Positions 17,972 to 27,180 of a DNA stretch of 64,000 nucleotides are shown one piece after another. The translations under genes were made by a program, and so were the position numbers. Below the pieces are notes generated by a model. That model searched no databases. It was not told the DNA's origin and saw nothing but the letters and a program-made list of their open reading frames with translations. Where the stretch lies: the NCBI GenBank assembly GCA_026874595.1, contig CM049310.1, positions 4,834,001-4,898,000 of the forward strand, in the 5' to 3' direction. Each line of letters opens with the position of its first letter. Position 1 is the stretch's first letter. This stretch comes from Sipunculus nudus. Its lineage: Eukaryota; Annelida; Sipuncula; Golfingiida; Sipunculidae.

Positions 17972-20900
17972 TTTTTAACTTCTCCCTCACACGATGGTGA
18001 ATAGCCTCCATACGCTTAGTGAGGTTATGGACCCAGCTCTCAGGAGTATGGCTTGGCTCATCTGTGTTCATACCAAGTATCAGATCGGTGGGTTGGTAAA
18101 CCTCGCGTCCCAGCATAATTTGATTTGCAGAGAAACCTGTCATTCGGTTGACCATCGAGTGCAGAGCCATAACGACGAGTGGTAGATCTTCGTCCCACTC
18201 CCGAGTCCGGCCTTGGATCATACACCGCACCATCTGCAACACATTCCTGTTTTGCCGTTCAACCTGGCCATTCGAAGAGGGGTGGTAGGGCGTAGTCCTA
18301 GTCTTGGCTATACCCATCCTCTCACAGAACGCTTTGAACAGGTTCGACTCAAAATTGCGGCCTTGATCGGTGTGAACGATAAGCGGACAACCGAAGGTGG
18401 TGACGAAATGCATGATGAATTGCTTGGCCACAGTCTCCGCTGTCTGGTCAGGAATAGCCGCACACTCAAGCCATTTGGAGAATTGGTCACACATCATTAA
18501 GATGTAAGAGTTCCCCTGTATGCTTGTTGTAAATGACCCAAGGACGTCCAGATGCACACGTTCCATTGGATATCCAGAATGATAGTTGACTAATCCTGCT
18601 TTTGCAGTTCTAACAGGCCGTTTATGTCGGTTGCAGACTTGACACTGTGCCACATACAGTGCACAGTCTCTGACCATATTGTGCCAGAAAAAGGACCTAC
18701 GAAGGCGTGCCAAGGTCTTATCTCTTCCTAGGTGCCCAGCCGTGGGGCAGCCATGGCAAAGTTCAAGGATTTCCTGTTTTAAACCCTCAGGGACCACCAA
18801 TAAGGGGTGCGCCCCATCATCGCCTTCCCACATATAATGGAGTACACCGCCCCTCAACTGCAATTGGGACCTACACGCCCACAAAGATTTAACTGCAGGA
18901 CTAGTGAGGAGCAGTTCTGCCTGCTTCGGCTCTCCATTGTCCAACCACAATACCAAGGGCTTTAGGTCCGGGTCAGCATCCTGCATCTCTATAAGCTGAT
19001 TAGAAGAGTAAGCTTCCAGCCAATTAGGCGTCTGGTCCGGGATTGATTCTGTGTCGGACACTTCACTGCCTGAATCCGTGGCTGTATGGCATCCAGATGC
19101 ATCTGAGGAACCGTCAATTTCTCTCGCATCTCCAGGTTCCTCTTCACCAGCTGTATCTTCGGCCGTAACCCCAAGTTCACATGTCCTGACTGCCAAAGGA
19201 ACCACATCATCTACATCTTCTGTGAATCGGATCCACTTTTCACTTGCTCTCTGGCAGTACTGACACCCCTTACAAGGGAGGTTTTGGGTACGAGCTCCCG
19301 CGCTGTAGCATTCACATGGCGGTGCTGGAATTCTGGAAAGGCCGTCCGCGTTGCAATGCTTATTGCCGGCCCGGTGCACGATCTTAAAATTATAGTTAGC
19401 AAGCTCCTCCAGCCAACGGGCTAGCTGACCCTCTACATGCCGAAAACGCATAAGCCAGGCCAGACAATTGTGGTCAGACCTTACCACAAATGGTCTCCCC
19501 AAGAGATAGTGTCTGTAATGTCGACAAAACCGTATTACCGCCAGCAGTTCCTTGCGGGTGGTACAGTAGCGTCTCTGCTCCTTGGTCAGAGTAAAGCTCG
19601 CATATGAGATGGTACGCTCCTGGCCGTTCTGCAACTGCGAGAGTTCAGCCCCTATTGCGTAGTCGGAGGCGTCGCAATCTAAAATGAACGTTCCTTCCTT
19701 TGAAGGCAGCGCTAAGCACGGGGCTGAAGTCAGCCGCTCCTTGAGTGCTTCGAATGCATCATGGTGCTGTTCAGACCATACGAAAATGGATTTGGGTTTC
19801 ACCAGCTCATACAAACATGCAGTAATTCCCGCATAGCCTTGGATGTGTGCGCGATGATAGTTGCAGAATCCCAGGAAGGATTCGAGTTCTTTCCTTGTGA
19901 CAGGGACTGGCCAACTTCTGATTATGTCCGTTTTCCCGTCTGTGATCTTGACACCTTCGTAGCTAACGGTCCGTCCCAAGAATTCTACTTCAGATCTCAG
20001 GAACTCACACTTTCTTGGCTTGAGTTTCAGGTTGTGTGTTCGCAGACGTCCGAATACTTTCTCCAAACTGGCCAAGTGTTGGTCAAATGAAGTACCGAGG
20101 ACGATTATGTCATCGATGTACACGATGACTTCGGACCACGTGAGCCCCCTCAGCACGTGATTCATGGCACGCTGAAAGGTCGCTGGCGCATTACAAAGGC
20201 CGAAAGCGAGACGGTTGTGTTCAAACAACCCGTACTTTGTTATGAATGCTGTTTTCCTTTTTGCCTCTTCTTCCAACTCTATCTGGTAGTAGCCGGAGGC
20301 TAAGTCCAGAGTGGAGAAATAGACAGTGCCAGCCAGGGTATCCAAGCAATCTGCGATTAGGGGGAGAGGGTAGGTGTCCTTGACTGTCCTTTCGTTCAGG
20401 GCTCTAAAATCTATGCACCATCTCACCACTCCGTCCTTCTTCCTTACCAACACTGGTGCTGAGGCCCACTCCGAACTAGAATGGCGAATAACCCCTGCTG
20501 CTAGGAGTTTCTCTAGGTGGCTCCTCTCTTCCTGTTCGAAACTGATTGGAACTCTCCTCATGCGTTGGTGGACTGGCGCGTGGCCTTTTGTATCCAGGTT
20601 GGGGCGAACCTCAGACAAGCAACCTAGATCCAGGTCGTGCTTAGCAAAAACGTCATGGTACGTAAGCAAGAGCTTCTCTAATTGTGTGGCCTGATCCTTT
20701 GATGCTGTCTCCCTGACCTGACTGACAATTTCTTTCAGATGGTCTGGTACCACTCTGCCCTCTGTATTCTCCTTTAACTGGTCCCCTGCAATTCCAGACA
20801 CGCGTCTGACAGTGGGCACTGGCATTGGTGGAACCGGCACAGCGCCCCCTGGAGCACTGTTATAGTCCGCAGACTCGATACTTAGGGATGTAAGGATCCC

Positions 20901-21638
20901 TTCTACTCCTGTCGCCACGCCCACAGGTTGATTTGGGCGAAGCGTGATACACCTGTTGGAACTATTGCAAACTTCTATGCGCCCACTACCCCTAGTGAGC
21001 ATCTTGGGGGACCATAGTTCCGCCTGGCTAAACTTGTGTTCAACTAAGTAGTCGCAATTCTCAACTCTGCAACTAAGGACTCTTATAGGGATGGTGCTCA
21101 CCGCATTGGGTTGCAGCACCCTCCGCGCTGCAGCGACTACTGAACATCCACAGATATCGTCATCCGGACTTGTCCGGATTGAAGCCTGTACTACCTCTCC
21201 CGGTAAGCTTACGGTTTTGTTTTCTAAATTAACCGTGCACTTTTGTGCCAGTAGAAAGTCTAGACCAAGAAGCACTGAATCTGATATCTTGGCTATGTAC
21301 ACTGGCCAATGGTACGCTTTCTTTCCGAACTGGATAGTTGTGTCAGGGGCGCGCTCTGCTGTAAGCGCCGAATCATCCCCGCCAATCCCTTTCAGGGTGG
21401 CTGTGCCTGTGCATACAGGCTTCTCGGGTAGACTATCATAAAAGCTGAGGCTGATCACAGTGATTTGAGACGCACTGTCGATCACAGCCTGGGTGTCAAC
21501 CCCGTTTATCTTAACTGGGGCTACTAGCGTTAGTCCTTGAGTTTGGCACACTTTAACTTCTGCCTCACAGAAACGTTCCTGAGTACCTGAACTGACAGAG
21601 GAGTCCTCCCGCTGAAGGGGAGACTGACCTTGCTCCAC
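17967..21638 (-). CDS. pol: pol: protease, RT, RNase H, integrase
   Basis: 1223 codons from a nominal GTG. The frame is open further upstream and probably continues from gag by -1 frameshifting. Protease: VIDSAS (D54) and LLGLDF (~123-128). RT: WCIDFRALN, FSTLDLASGYYQI, LAFGLCNAPATFQ and YIDDI (507-511). RNase H: DCDASDY (D654), RKELLA (E697), SDHN (D722) and HCNADGLSR. A ~170-residue acidic linker follows. Integrase: H962/H969/C999/C1002 zinc domain and a D1031, D1091, E1127 triad, DD35E spacing. The motifs and domain order identify Ty3/Gypsy (Metaviridae). All catalytic residues are intact. The frame stops at TAA (17967) after VREKLKR because of an extra base before the GPY/F domain. The DSA protease centre is a less common variant of DTG/DSG. 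Confidence 0.96.
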   Translation of the reverse strand: MEQGQSPLQREDSSVSSGTQERFCEAEVKVCQTQGLTLVAPVKINGVDTQAVIDSASQITVISLSFYDSLPEKPVCTGTATLKGIGGDDSALTAERAPDTTIQFGKKAYHWPVYIAKISDSVLLGLDFLLAQKCTVNLENKTVSLPGEVVQASIRTSPDDDICGCSVVAAARRVLQPNAVSTIPIRVLSCRVENCDYLVEHKFSQAELWSPKMLTRGSGRIEVCNSSNRCITLRPNQPVGVATGVEGILTSLSIESADYNSAPGGAVPVPPMPVPTVRRVSGIAGDQLKENTEGRVVPDHLKEIVSQVRETASKDQATQLEKLLLTYHDVFAKHDLDLGCLSEVRPNLDTKGHAPVHQRMRRVPISFEQEERSHLEKLLAAGVIRHSSSEWASAPVLVRKKDGVVRWCIDFRALNERTVKDTYPLPLIADCLDTLAGTVYFSTLDLASGYYQIELEEEAKRKTAFITKYGLFEHNRLAFGLCNAPATFQRAMNHVLRGLTWSEVIVYIDDIIVLGTSFDQHLASLEKVFGRLRTHNLKLKPRKCEFLRSEVEFLGRTVSYEGVKITDGKTDIIRSWPVPVTRKELESFLGFCNYHRAHIQGYAGITACLYELVKPKSIFVWSEQHHDAFEALKERLTSAPCLALPSKEGTFILDCDASDYAIGAELSQLQNGQERTISYASFTLTKEQRRYCTTRKELLAVIRFCRHYRHYLLGRPFVVRSDHNCLAWLMRFRHVEGQLARWLEELANYNFKIVHRAGNKHCNADGLSRIPAPPCECYSAGARTQNLPCKGCQYCQRASEKWIRFTEDVDDVVPLAVRTCELGVTAEDTAGEEEPGDAREIDGSSDASGCHTATDSGSEVSDTESIPDQTPNWLEAYSSNQLIEMQDADPDLKPLVLWLDNGEPKQAELLLTSPAVKSLWACRSQLQLRGGVLHYMWEGDDGAHPLLVVPEGLKQEILELCHGCPTAGHLGRDKTLARLRRSFFWHNMVRDCALYVAQCQVCNRHKRPVRTAKAGLVNYHSGYPMERVHLDVLGSFTTSIQGNSYILMMCDQFSKWLECAAIPDQTAETVAKQFIMHFVTTFGCPLIVHTDQGRNFESNLFKAFCERMGIAKTRTTPYHPSSNGQVERQNRNVLQMVRCMIQGRTREWDEDLPLVVMALHSMVNRMTGFSANQIMLGREVYQPTDLILGMNTDEPSHTPESWVHNLTKRMEAIHHRVREKLKR

Positions 21639-21726
21639 CCCACCTAGCGGGGTCGATGAGTGCTGACGATTGGCCTCGTCAGCCTCTGTTTCTTGTAAAT
21701 GGCCTTCTGATAACTGGGTTTCGTCT

Positions 21727-21761
21727 AGGCCGTTTAACGCAACCCTTGGCCTTTTAAACCC
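21727..21761 (-). promoter_or_regulatory. Candidate -1 ribosomal frameshift site between gag and pol
   Basis: On the element strand the heptamer G GGT TTA (21761-21755) sits in the gag reading frame 18 nt before the gag stop (21736-21734), and fits X XXY YYZ. Shifting back one base there enters the pol frame, which stays open through to the protease. An AGGCC/GGCCT pair (21752-21748 with 21731-21727) could form a stem a few bases downstream. GGGUUUA is the known slippery site of the yeast L-A virus. Confidence 0.6.
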
Positions 21762-23656
21762 TGTTCTGGTTCCTTATAGGCAGGATTGCCCTCACTATTT
21801 GGACATTGTTTCTGAAAGTGTCCCCGCTGATTGCATTTGTAGCAGACGCTATTAGCAGGCTTTAGCTGGGGCCTACTTGGGCTTACGGATCTGGGCCTGG
21901 ACACCATTAAGGCTTTCTTGATCAACCCTTCCAGACTGTCAATGCGTTTGTTCATTTGGGCCAAAGCCTGGTCGCTGGTTTCGGGTTGTGTGCCATTCCG
22001 CGGGTTGACCCTTTCAGATATTGTCGACTGGGCCTGCTTTGTGTCAACTTGACCTTCCATATCTGACGTTGCACTCTCGGCGAACGTTACCGTTTTACGG
22101 GCTATGTGTATCTTCCCAAAAATGGCTCGGTGGTTGTTGATGGCATCCTTCACGAATTGAAGAGCTTTGTGGAGGTATTTTGGGTTCCTTCCCATGGCAC
22201 TAACTGCTGCTTTCTTGTCGCCGCATCCCCTCAGGAAGTATTCAATGGCAAGCTTTTGAATTGTATCTTCTGTGGCGCCCGGGAAACCGTTTATAACCTG
22301 GACGTGAACCCTTTCGCTAAACTCCTCCAGGGTCTCCTGGTCCTCCTGTCTTGCAAACTGAAGCTCCCTTCGCACAGTGATAGGTGCATCTCTCATGCCG
22401 AAACATTGCTCTAACTTCTTAGTTAAGCGTTTGTAGTCACCTTCCAATTCAAGCTCTCTGACATAATCAAGGGCCCTCCCACCAAGGGAGTCGACAAGTT
22501 TTTCTGCTTTCTTGTGTCTAGACCATCCTCGCCTGTCTGCCAACCTCTGGAACTGGAAGAAGAAACCACTCCAATTCCTATCGCCTGTGAAGGTGCCTAA
22601 CTTCATGATGTCTGGGCTCCTTCTTCTCCTTCTGGTGCCATGGCGGTGAGGTGAACAAGAGTATTCTGAATCTTCGGAGTAAGAACTGGCTCTGTTATCC
22701 CTTCTCCTATGCCTCGAACCATCACTAGAGCTGATGGACCTAACCCGACGCCGGTGTTGCTTCTTACGGGACCGTGTGCCGCCACGTTCTTCGGAGGTTG
22801 AGTCGCTTGACTCAGAGGAACTGGACCTATGCCGGCGACGCCGTGCGTGTCTGTCTACACTCTTCTTAGGCCTTGAAGGCCGTTTCTTGTTGCTAACTCG
22901 GCTGGATCTAGTGGGCTGAGCCCAGAGGACGCCCTGGTCATACGCCTCCCGCTGTGTGTGATTATAGGGACCCACATTACCTGAGGCCGGTTGAGTACCC
23001 GGGCGTGAATTCACTGGTAAGGGGGCAGAAGTCCGACGCACGCTTAAAGCAGGACCTGTAGCTGGGTCAAAACCCTCATTTGTTCCCTGATAGTATACTT
23101 CCCCCCTAATATCGCCCTGGGTGGACCGAGGACCTGAATTCCCAATCATCGTTAACATGTCAAGGTTACTTATACCTTGCTGGGAATATCCAGCCGTTGG
23201 ACTACTGCCTTCATTACGGGGGGCTCCAGCATGACGACCGAGTTCAGGCTGGGTTTGGTCTACACTGGGACCATTTCGCATTCCCACACCTCTAGACTGG
23301 GGAAAACAGTCACCTCTTACACTCCCCTCCCTCAACATATTTGGAGGCGGGACATATACAGCTTCGGTAGGAAGTGCATGAAGGATTCGATCTATGGAGG
23401 AATCGTTTGGGCCGGGATTCGGGGGCCCACCCGTCTTACCCGAAAGACGAATCTTGCCTTCCCGGGAAAGACGCTCCCAAAAGGTTAACGCTAGACCAGT
23501 AGCATGAGCCAAATCAGGTAGGCCAAAATCAGGGGTTGACTCACGCAACCGAACAATGTGGAGGATAGTGGCTGGGGACAGCATATCCGTGAAATAGGTG
23601 ACCAATTGGGACACCGAAGCAGAACTTACATCAATAGAATTTTGAAATTGGGCCAT
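21734..23656 (-). CDS. gag: gag: capsid/nucleocapsid polyprotein
   Basis: 640 codons from ATG at 23656 (MAQFQNSID..), preferred over the upstream in-frame opening at 23782, which adds a hydrophobic stretch atypical for Gag. The N-terminal half is low in complexity and holds a long Arg/Ser/His-rich region that resembles an RS domain. A capsid-like core follows (TFTGDRNWSGFFFQFQRL .. FARQEDQETLEEFSERV .. YFLRGC), as in retrotransposon Gag families. One CCHC zinc knuckle, CYKCNQRGHFQKQC, lies near the C-terminus. Gag packages the element RNA into virus-like particles. The frame ends TAA at 21734, and the pol frame overlaps in -1. Confidence 0.92.
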   Translation of the reverse strand: MAQFQNSIDVSSASVSQLVTYFTDMLSPATILHIVRLRESTPDFGLPDLAHATGLALTFWERLSREGKIRLSGKTGGPPNPGPNDSSIDRILHALPTEAVYVPPPNMLREGSVRGDCFPQSRGVGMRNGPSVDQTQPELGRHAGAPRNEGSSPTAGYSQQGISNLDMLTMIGNSGPRSTQGDIRGEVYYQGTNEGFDPATGPALSVRRTSAPLPVNSRPGTQPASGNVGPYNHTQREAYDQGVLWAQPTRSSRVSNKKRPSRPKKSVDRHARRRRHRSSSSESSDSTSEERGGTRSRKKQHRRRVRSISSSDGSRHRRRDNRASSYSEDSEYSCSPHRHGTRRRRRSPDIMKLGTFTGDRNWSGFFFQFQRLADRRGWSRHKKAEKLVDSLGGRALDYVRELELEGDYKRLTKKLEQCFGMRDAPITVRRELQFARQEDQETLEEFSERVHVQVINGFPGATEDTIQKLAIEYFLRGCGDKKAAVSAMGRNPKYLHKALQFVKDAINNHRAIFGKIHIARKTVTFAESATSDMEGQVDTKQAQSTISERVNPRNGTQPETSDQALAQMNKRIDSLEGLIKKALMVSRPRSVSPSRPQLKPANSVCYKCNQRGHFQKQCPNSEGNPAYKEPEQGLKGQGLR

Positions 23657-24565
23657 GATGCCAGTTGTAACAAGGGACAGGGAAGGTTGCCTGTGTGACA
23701 GGGAGCCCAATGCACGCAAGGAATATTCAATGATTAGCAAAACAAACAACGCAAGCTGATTAGGGATGCGCAAATTTAGCAAAAAGCAATGCCAGGCTCA
23801 TAACCAACAACAAAGGTAATAGGGGCTCAACAACATGAACAAGCAAGTAAGCCAGCAAAGTGCATGCACAGGGTCCAGTGGAAGCACAATACAACAACAG
23901 CAATATGGGGTTACCTCATGCTACCTGCTTACCCACCCATTACTACTGATGGCTTAAAAAAATTTTGTCAGCAAACAACCTTGACCTTACCTGCACATTA
24001 AAAATACAAGATTGGGCCTCAGTACAGGCAGACTGTGAACTACAAAAGGGGCTAATACTACAGTAATAGCATACAAGTATAAACTCGTACCAACTCCGAT
24101 CCTAACAAGGTATATAAAGGAAAATTGCCTGTAACCACAGAAATTGCAGCTAATCAAGGGGGCAGAGAAGAATATGAAATATTCTAGGGCAATACTCAAG
24201 GAAATACGTGACAAAAAATCGTTCAGAGTGAAGAATTTCGAGGATCTTGACCAGAAACACGGGGTCACGTGATCACAGCTCTGATCAAAACGATATGGAG
24301 AAGACCGAAATTCGACTATTGCTAGCACTAAGACTATTGACAGCTCTATCCAGTACAATAACAGGCAAGAACGACTAATTGTCCAGTTAAGTAAACACAA
24401 GACAACGCTGTACTAAGCTTGTCTCGACTGCTGAAGTCAGCAAAGGGACCAAAGTTTTTGACTAGCGCGCCAAGCAAAATGGCGGCTCCTTGCCGAGCTA
24501 AGATCTAGATACAACGACTACCGACTATCTAAGAGGTAAAACCGGGGCTAAACCCGCTCCAAATC
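23657..24565 (-). other. 5' leader of the Gypsy element
   Basis: About 0.9 kb between PBS and gag ATG, which is rather long. A 137-codon frame at 24400-23987 begins with TTG and has no recognised domain, so I do not call it. The packaging signal is presumably here but cannot be located by eye. Confidence 0.6.
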
Positions 24566-24579
24566 ATCCTTCGTCGCCA
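24566..24579 (-). promoter_or_regulatory. Primer-binding site (tRNA 3' end complement)
   Basis: On the element strand TGGCGACGAAGGAT starts one base after the 5' LTR. The TGG pairs with the tRNA CCA end. TGGCGACGA would pair with a tRNA ending TCGTCGCCA, as in animal tRNA-Ser of the GACGA.. type. Arginine tRNAs that prime other Gypsy elements share TGGCGAC. The tRNA identity is inference. Confidence 0.8.
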
Positions 24580-24580
24580 T

Positions 24581-24787
24581 TATAGTAGATGTAGGTAGTC
24601 TCACCTCGTAGTACGACCTCAAACACGCCAACAGGCAGCTCCAATCGGACATGGACTCCTCGATGGCTCTCTACAGCTCGGCCCTGATGCACACGACACT
24701 CACCGGAGGTCTTCTGGCGTAAAACTGGGGGGGTCCTATGACGGGTCCCGGATCCTTTGGCAGGTCATTTTATCCGTTCCTACTACA
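24581..24787 (-). repeat. 5' LTR of the Gypsy element (207 bp)
   Basis: Near-identical partner of 15156-15361. On the element strand it starts TGTAGTAG next to the ATAT duplication and ends CTACTATA one base before the PBS. It should carry the promoter and the 5' end of the element RNA. Confidence 0.93.
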
Positions 24788-24791
24788 ATAT
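24788..24791. repeat. Target-site duplication, right copy (ATAT)
   Basis: Matches 15152-15155 on the other side of the element. Confidence 0.55.
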
Positions 24792-25449
24792 AGAACTCTC
24801 ACTTCAATCGCCTCATCAATCTCTATCTTTAATGCATTTATCTGTCGGCCGCTCTTTCTTAGTGGTAATCCTTTTATCACATTTCTGTAACGTTACATTT
24901 TCTAGATGTCTCTAAAATCGCTCCATTCTTGGATCATCTTTGTCTTTATTTTTTAATCACACTTCTGTAACTGTCTCTGTTAATCACGCCTGTCGTCAGT
25001 CTAGATCCACAGTTTCTTGTAAAAGCCACTGATTTGACGTCGTTCCTACAGAAAGAGTAAGTCTAGATACTGTTAATTTCTCTTAATTTATTTTATTTTA
25101 TACTATATTGATGTATTATTCTACTATTTCTCTGTTATGTCTACATTTTGACTGTATGTATTTCCTTTGTAACAAATGTTGCTTCCACCATGTCAACTGG
25201 AGAAATGACTGAGAATTAAAACTGTAAATGAAACTCAGGTCACCGCATGCATGGAACTGCTGCTGCCTTACTGCGGGCAAGTTTGTTACTACGTTAAGAA
25301 TCCTTCTTTGGTCAAACTACACGATGCTTTTTGAAAAAGGACTCATTCAATAGATTAAAACTGTAAAAAAAAAGTATGACAAATCAATGTGAATATGGAA
25401 TGCGTTATGTATAATGAGGCGACATCTGTTCTCGACATCTGTTTTCTAG
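24792..25449. other. Intron-like stretch between Gypsy element and exon E
   Basis: AT-rich with no ORF. It ends in CTGTTTTCTAG, a good acceptor. Without the element, the intron from exon D to exon E would be about 0.87 kb. Confidence 0.4.
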
Positions 25450-25753
25450 GTACTTCAGTGAGGTAGAGCTTTCTGCTGACACCAGATCATTTGATGTTTT
25501 TAAACCCTGTCGATGGTATTTACTGTCGATGGTATTTATTGTCGGACTTTTGTGCAGTTGTCATAGTTGTTGTCAGAAAACTCTCAAGGATACGAAAGAA
25601 ATTAAACTCTCAAGGAAAAAAAAATCAGTTGTTAATGGATGCCCAAAATGGCCCAAAGATCATCGAAATCGACCACGTGACCTAAGTACAGATCAGTTTA
25701 AAGGACTTATTTATTCTGTAGCCGAAACACTTGCTATGTCCTGCTGCTTTTAA
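25450..25753 (+). CDS. Candidate terminal host exon E (unrecognised gene)
   Basis: AG at 25448-25449. The first G completes the codon left by exon D (AC+G), and the frame runs 100 codons to TAA (25751-25753). The first part, YFSEVELSADTRSFDVFKP, looks protein-like. It is followed by a hydrophobic Cys-rich stretch, WYLLSMVFIVGLLC, and a Lys/Arg-rich tail. A 16-bp tandem duplication of TGTCGATGGTATTTA(C/T) at about 25508-25539 falls in the hydrophobic part and raises doubt about how far the real exon extends. No family recognised. Confidence 0.4.
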
Positions 25754-26119
25754 TCCAGTATCACAGATTATATTAATGTGTCTTAAGGTAAATTGCTCTT
25801 CAGTAACATGTTAGTTAATATACTTTTATATTTGTTTTTTTTTTTTTAACTTTCCTGCTAGAGACTGGGAGAATGAAAGGGTGACGTCTGCATGCCTTGA
25901 AGTTACCAAGAGATGGCCGCGACGTTTTACCTGAATTACCTCGAAAATGCAAAGATATATAAGCACTCACTGTCAGTAAAATAATAGGACGAAACTAATA
26001 GTAATATAAAATCGGAATTGAAAATGTAATTTCTACGCAGCTATGAAGCAAATGAATTTCATGCATAAAATTTCTATGCAGCTATAACGCAAATGATTTT
26101 CATGTATATGTTCCAAAAT

Positions 26120-26122
<3 letters not shown>
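25754..26122. other. Non-coding stretch, nothing recognised
   Basis: AT-rich with a T10 run. No polyadenylation signal directly after exon E is convincing. Confidence 0.4.
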
Positions 26123-26182
<60 letters not shown>

Positions 26183-26231
26183 GTGTGTGTAGGTGAGGGG
26201 GAGGGTGTGTGTGCGTGTGTGCGTGCGCGTG
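26123..26231. repeat. (AT)n microsatellite followed by GT-rich tract
   Basis: AT dinucleotides at 26123-26179 and then a TG/GCG-rich stretch to about 26231. It lies 250 bp before the large satellite. Confidence 0.95.
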
Positions 26232-26487
26232 TTCAAAGTACTAGTATATGATGTGTATAATAAAGTGTTATATTTTATCTAGAAATTTGCATTATATTCT
26301 TTTATTTATTTTCATATATTATAGTTGAAGAAATATTAATTATATTCTCCGACAAAGCCCTTTTACGTAAAACAAGAGATATACTTTGAAATTACACTGT
26401 CTCAAAGGCTTTAAAACGTTTTGATTACTGTCTAGGTTTATAATGAGAAAATAAGACACATACATATGGCCCAAATGATATATCATA
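26232..26487. other. Unique AT-rich sequence at the satellite edge
   Basis: No ORF and no repeat unit. The satellite begins abruptly after it. Confidence 0.5.
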
Positions 26488-26760
26488 AAGTCAGAGACAC
26501 AGTGATCCACACGAATAAATCAAAAGATAGAGCAGAAAATCAGAGACACAGTGAACCACACGAATACATTAAAGATAGAGCAGAAAGTCAGAGACACAGT
26601 GATCCACACGAATAAATCAGAAGATAGAGCAGAAAGTCAGAGACACAGTCATCCACACGAATACATTAAAGATAGAGCAGAAGGTCAGAGAGACAGTGAT
26701 CCACACGAATACATTAAAGATAGAGCAGAAAGTCAGAGACACAGTGATCCACACGAATAA
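26488..26760. repeat. Left edge of the satellite with degenerate units
   Basis: Among the first six units, three carry CGAATAAATCA(A/G)AAG in place of CGAATACATTAAAG (near 26510, 26610 and 26755). They are one base longer and carry in-frame TAA. Edge units diverging from the array core is the usual pattern when homogenisation fails at the boundary. Confidence 0.75.
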
Positions 26761-27180
26761 ATCAGAAGATAGAGCAGAAAGTCAGAGACACAGTCATCCA
26801 CACGAATACATTAAAGATAGAGCAGAAGGTCAGAGACACAGTGATCCACACGAATACATTAAAGAAAGAGCAGAAAGTCAGAGACACAGTGATCCACACG
26901 AATACATTAAAGATAGAGCAGAAAGTCAGAGGTACAGTGATCCACACGAATACATTAAAGATAGAGCAGAAAGTCAGAGACACAGTCATCCACACGAATA
27001 CATTAAAGATAGAGCAGAAAGTCAGAGACACAGTCATCCACACCAATACATTAAAGATAGAGCAGAAGGTCAGAGACACAGTGATCCACACGAATACATT
27101 AAAGAAAGAGCAGAAAGTCAGAGACACAGTGATCCACACGAATACATTAAAGATAGAGCAGAAAGTCAGAAACACAGTGA

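Larger units (their letters stand above)
15156..24787 (-). mobile_element. Ty3/Gypsy LTR retrotransposon with a TatD-like third ORF
   Basis: A 9,632-bp minus-strand element. The order on its own strand is 5' LTR (24787-24581), PBS (24579-24566), ~0.9-kb leader, gag, pol (PR-RT-RH-IN, the order typical of Ty3/Gypsy), ORF3 with a TatD nuclease domain, PPT and 3' LTR (15361-15156). The two LTRs differ by one substitution and one G-run length change, so the insertion is young. Ends are TGTAGTAG..CTACTATA and the flanks carry a 4-bp ATAT duplication. It lies in a candidate intron of a + strand gene, in antisense orientation. This copy has a 1-nt frameshift before the integrase tail and an early TGA near the end of ORF3. 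No envelope gene is seen. Confidence 0.95.

Noticed and set aside
23987-24400. 137-codon minus-strand ORF in the Gypsy leader
   Set aside because: Begins with TTG, lies in the untranslated leader, and has no recognised domain.
15156-24787. The 206/207-bp terminal repeats as a duplicated host exon and not LTRs
   Set aside because: PPT and PBS lie at the exact inner borders, ends are inverted TGTAG-type, and a 4-bp duplication flanks them, so LTR is much the better reading.
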